From positions 1-5,242 of the forward strand of contig DIHF01000042.1 in the NCBI GenBank assembly GCA_002420015.1: a stretch of 5,242 bases of DNA, given 5' to 3'. The notes under the pieces were generated by a model. The model made no database searches, was not told the DNA's origin, and saw nothing but the letters and a program-made list of their open reading frames with translations. A program made the translations under genes and the position numbers. Shown here one piece after another: positions 4,351 to 5,242 of this stretch (its first letter is position 1; every line of letters begins with the position of its first letter). Source of the DNA: Micavibrio sp. UBA5703 (GTDB taxonomy: Bacteria; Pseudomonadota; Alphaproteobacteria; Micavibrionales; Micavibrionaceae).

Positions 4351-5133
4351 ATGGCTCTTAAAGGAAAAACGGCACTTATCACAGGATCGACCAGCGGCAT
4401 CGGCCTTGCCGTTGCACAAGCCTTTGCAAGCGAAGGCGTTAATATCGTCCTCAACGGTTTTGGCAAAAAAGAAGATATCGACGCGGCCATAACCTCCATC
4501 AAAGGAAAGGGCGTAAAGTGCCTTTATAACGGCGCCGACATGACCAAGCCGGATCAGATCGTTTCCATGGTCCATGACGCCGCAAAGGAAATGGGTAGCC
4601 TCGACATCCTCATCAACAATGCCGGGATCCAGCATGTCGCAAAGATCGAGGAATTTCCGCCGGAGAAATGGGATGCGATCATCGCGATTATTTTATCCTC
4701 CTCCTTTCACACCATCCGCACCGCCGTCCCCTACATGAAAAAGCAAGGCTGGGGCCGCATCATCAACAATGCCTCGGCGCATGCGCTGGTGGCTTCGCCG
4801 TACAAGGCCGCCTATGTCGCAGCCAAGCACGGGCTGGCGGGATTGACCAAAACCATAGGCGTCGAACTCGGAGAAAACAACATCACCTGCAACGCTATCT
4901 GTCCCGGCTATGTGAAGACGCCGCTGGTCGACGGACAAATCGCCGACACCGCCAGGGCACGCGGTATCACCGAAGAAGAAGTCGTGCGCGATGTTCTGCT
5001 CAAAGCGCAATGGACCAAGAAATTCGTGACCACGGATCAGATCGCGAAACTCGCGTTATTTCTGTGTTCCGACGCTGCCGAAAACATCACTGGCGCAACC
5101 ATTCCCATTGATGGCGGCTGGACGGCGGCTTGA
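4351..5133 (+). CDS. bdhA: D-3-hydroxybutyrate dehydrogenase (SDR family)
   Basis: Interconverts 3-hydroxybutyrate and acetoacetate with NAD in the cytoplasm, a step in use of polyhydroxybutyrate or ketone bodies. The protein has 260 residues, the family's usual length. Seen: the dinucleotide-binding glycine motif TGSTSGIG (11-18), NNAG (89-92), the catalytic S142, Y155 and K159, and the end IDGGWTAA. Substrate-pocket residues known from Pseudomonas fragi HBDH (from memory) are all kept: Q94, S142, H144, K152, Y155, Q196, W257. Family blocks such as GIQHV, ASPYKAAYVAAKHG and ARGITEEEVVRDVLL make the BdhA call firm. Odd: the expected catalytic Asn of AINLSS is Ile at position 114 (AIILSS), and NIAS reads NNAS (N140). 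Activity may be altered. The start at 4351 follows a strong ribosome binding site. The gene stands alone, divergent from the acyltransferase. Confidence 0.94.
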   Translation: MALKGKTALITGSTSGIGLAVAQAFASEGVNIVLNGFGKKEDIDAAITSIKGKGVKCLYNGADMTKPDQIVSMVHDAAKEMGSLDILINNAGIQHVAKIEEFPPEKWDAIIAIILSSSFHTIRTAVPYMKKQGWGRIINNASAHALVASPYKAAYVAAKHGLAGLTKTIGVELGENNITCNAICPGYVKTPLVDGQIADTARARGITEEEVVRDVLLKAQWTKKFVTTDQIAKLALFLCSDAAENITGATIPIDGGWTAA

Positions 5134-5135
5134 GA

Positions 5136-5153
5136 GAACCAATCTGGTTTTTT
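5136..5153 (+). terminator. Weak intrinsic terminator after bdhA
   Basis: GAACCA (5136-5141), loop ATC, TGGTTT (5145-5150) form a 6-bp stem with one G-T pair, and the T-run continues to 5153. It begins two bases after the bdhA stop. The stem has only two G-C pairs, so it is a modest candidate. Confidence 0.45.
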
Positions 5154-5164
5154 GACCTCTTGCC

Positions 5165-5242
5165 GTCATTGCACGGCTTGTCCGCGCAATCCATCCGTCT
5201 TCGCTTCGCTCCGCCGGACAGGTGGATCACACGCACAAGGCG
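5165..5242. repeat. Palindromic intergenic repeat (GTCATTGC...GCAATCC), cut by the window end
   Basis: ATTGCACGG (5168-5176), loop CTTGT, CCGCGCAAT (5182-5190) form a 9-bp stem with one mismatch. A second arm follows: ATCCA (5189-5193) can pair with TGGAT (5223-5227), flanking a segment CTTCGCTTCGCT. The GTCATTGC...GCAATCC layout is that of dispersed repeats found in alphaproteobacterial genomes. It fills the DNA after bdhA, and no gene is seen there. Confidence 0.6.

Noticed and set aside
4200..4502. Upstream extension of the acyltransferase reading frame to an ATG at 4502
   Set aside because: The added 101 residues are antisense to bdhA and have no family features; family length and the N-terminal anchor fit a start at 4199.

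Overview
The window looks like chromosomal DNA of an alphaproteobacterium. The signs are a BdhA-type 3-hydroxybutyrate dehydrogenase, a lipid A acyltransferase relative (so a Gram-negative envelope), two perfect TTAA-N7-TTAA boxes of the kind bound by the cell-cycle regulator CtrA, and several GTCAT...ATCC intergenic palindromes common in that class. The genus cannot be fixed from this sequence.

Layout. (1) 1-689, plus strand: the 3' end of uvrA (nucleotide excision repair), whose last codons and stop are supplied by a palindromic repeat. (2) 690-1012: a gene-free stretch packed with palindromic repeat elements, a possible terminator, and then an A+T-rich promoter region with a CtrA-like box and a small leader hairpin. 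(3) 1013-2329, plus strand: two unrecognised genes, more A+T-rich than their neighbours, each with its own copy of the same roughly 30-bp promoter/CtrA-like module; a strong hairpin terminator follows. (4) 2374-4199, minus strand: a multi-pass membrane protein of unknown function, a tRNA-Phe(GAA) with its own good sigma-70-type promoter, and an LpxL/HtrB-family acyltransferase. (5) 4200-4350: a divergent intergenic region holding an imperfect inverted repeat. (6) 4351-5133, plus strand: bdhA, followed by a weak terminator and another GTCAT-type repeat that runs to the window edge.

The housekeeping genes (uvrA, tRNA-Phe, acyltransferase, bdhA) are not functionally linked to one another. The part that stands out is the pair of unknown genes at 1013-2329. 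They carry matching regulatory modules, so they are probably co-regulated although each has its own promoter. One is a membrane-anchored coiled-coil protein and the other a small membrane-associated protein, which suggests, but does not show, that they act together at the cell envelope. A second oddity is that the otherwise canonical BdhA has isoleucine where the SDR catalytic asparagine is expected.
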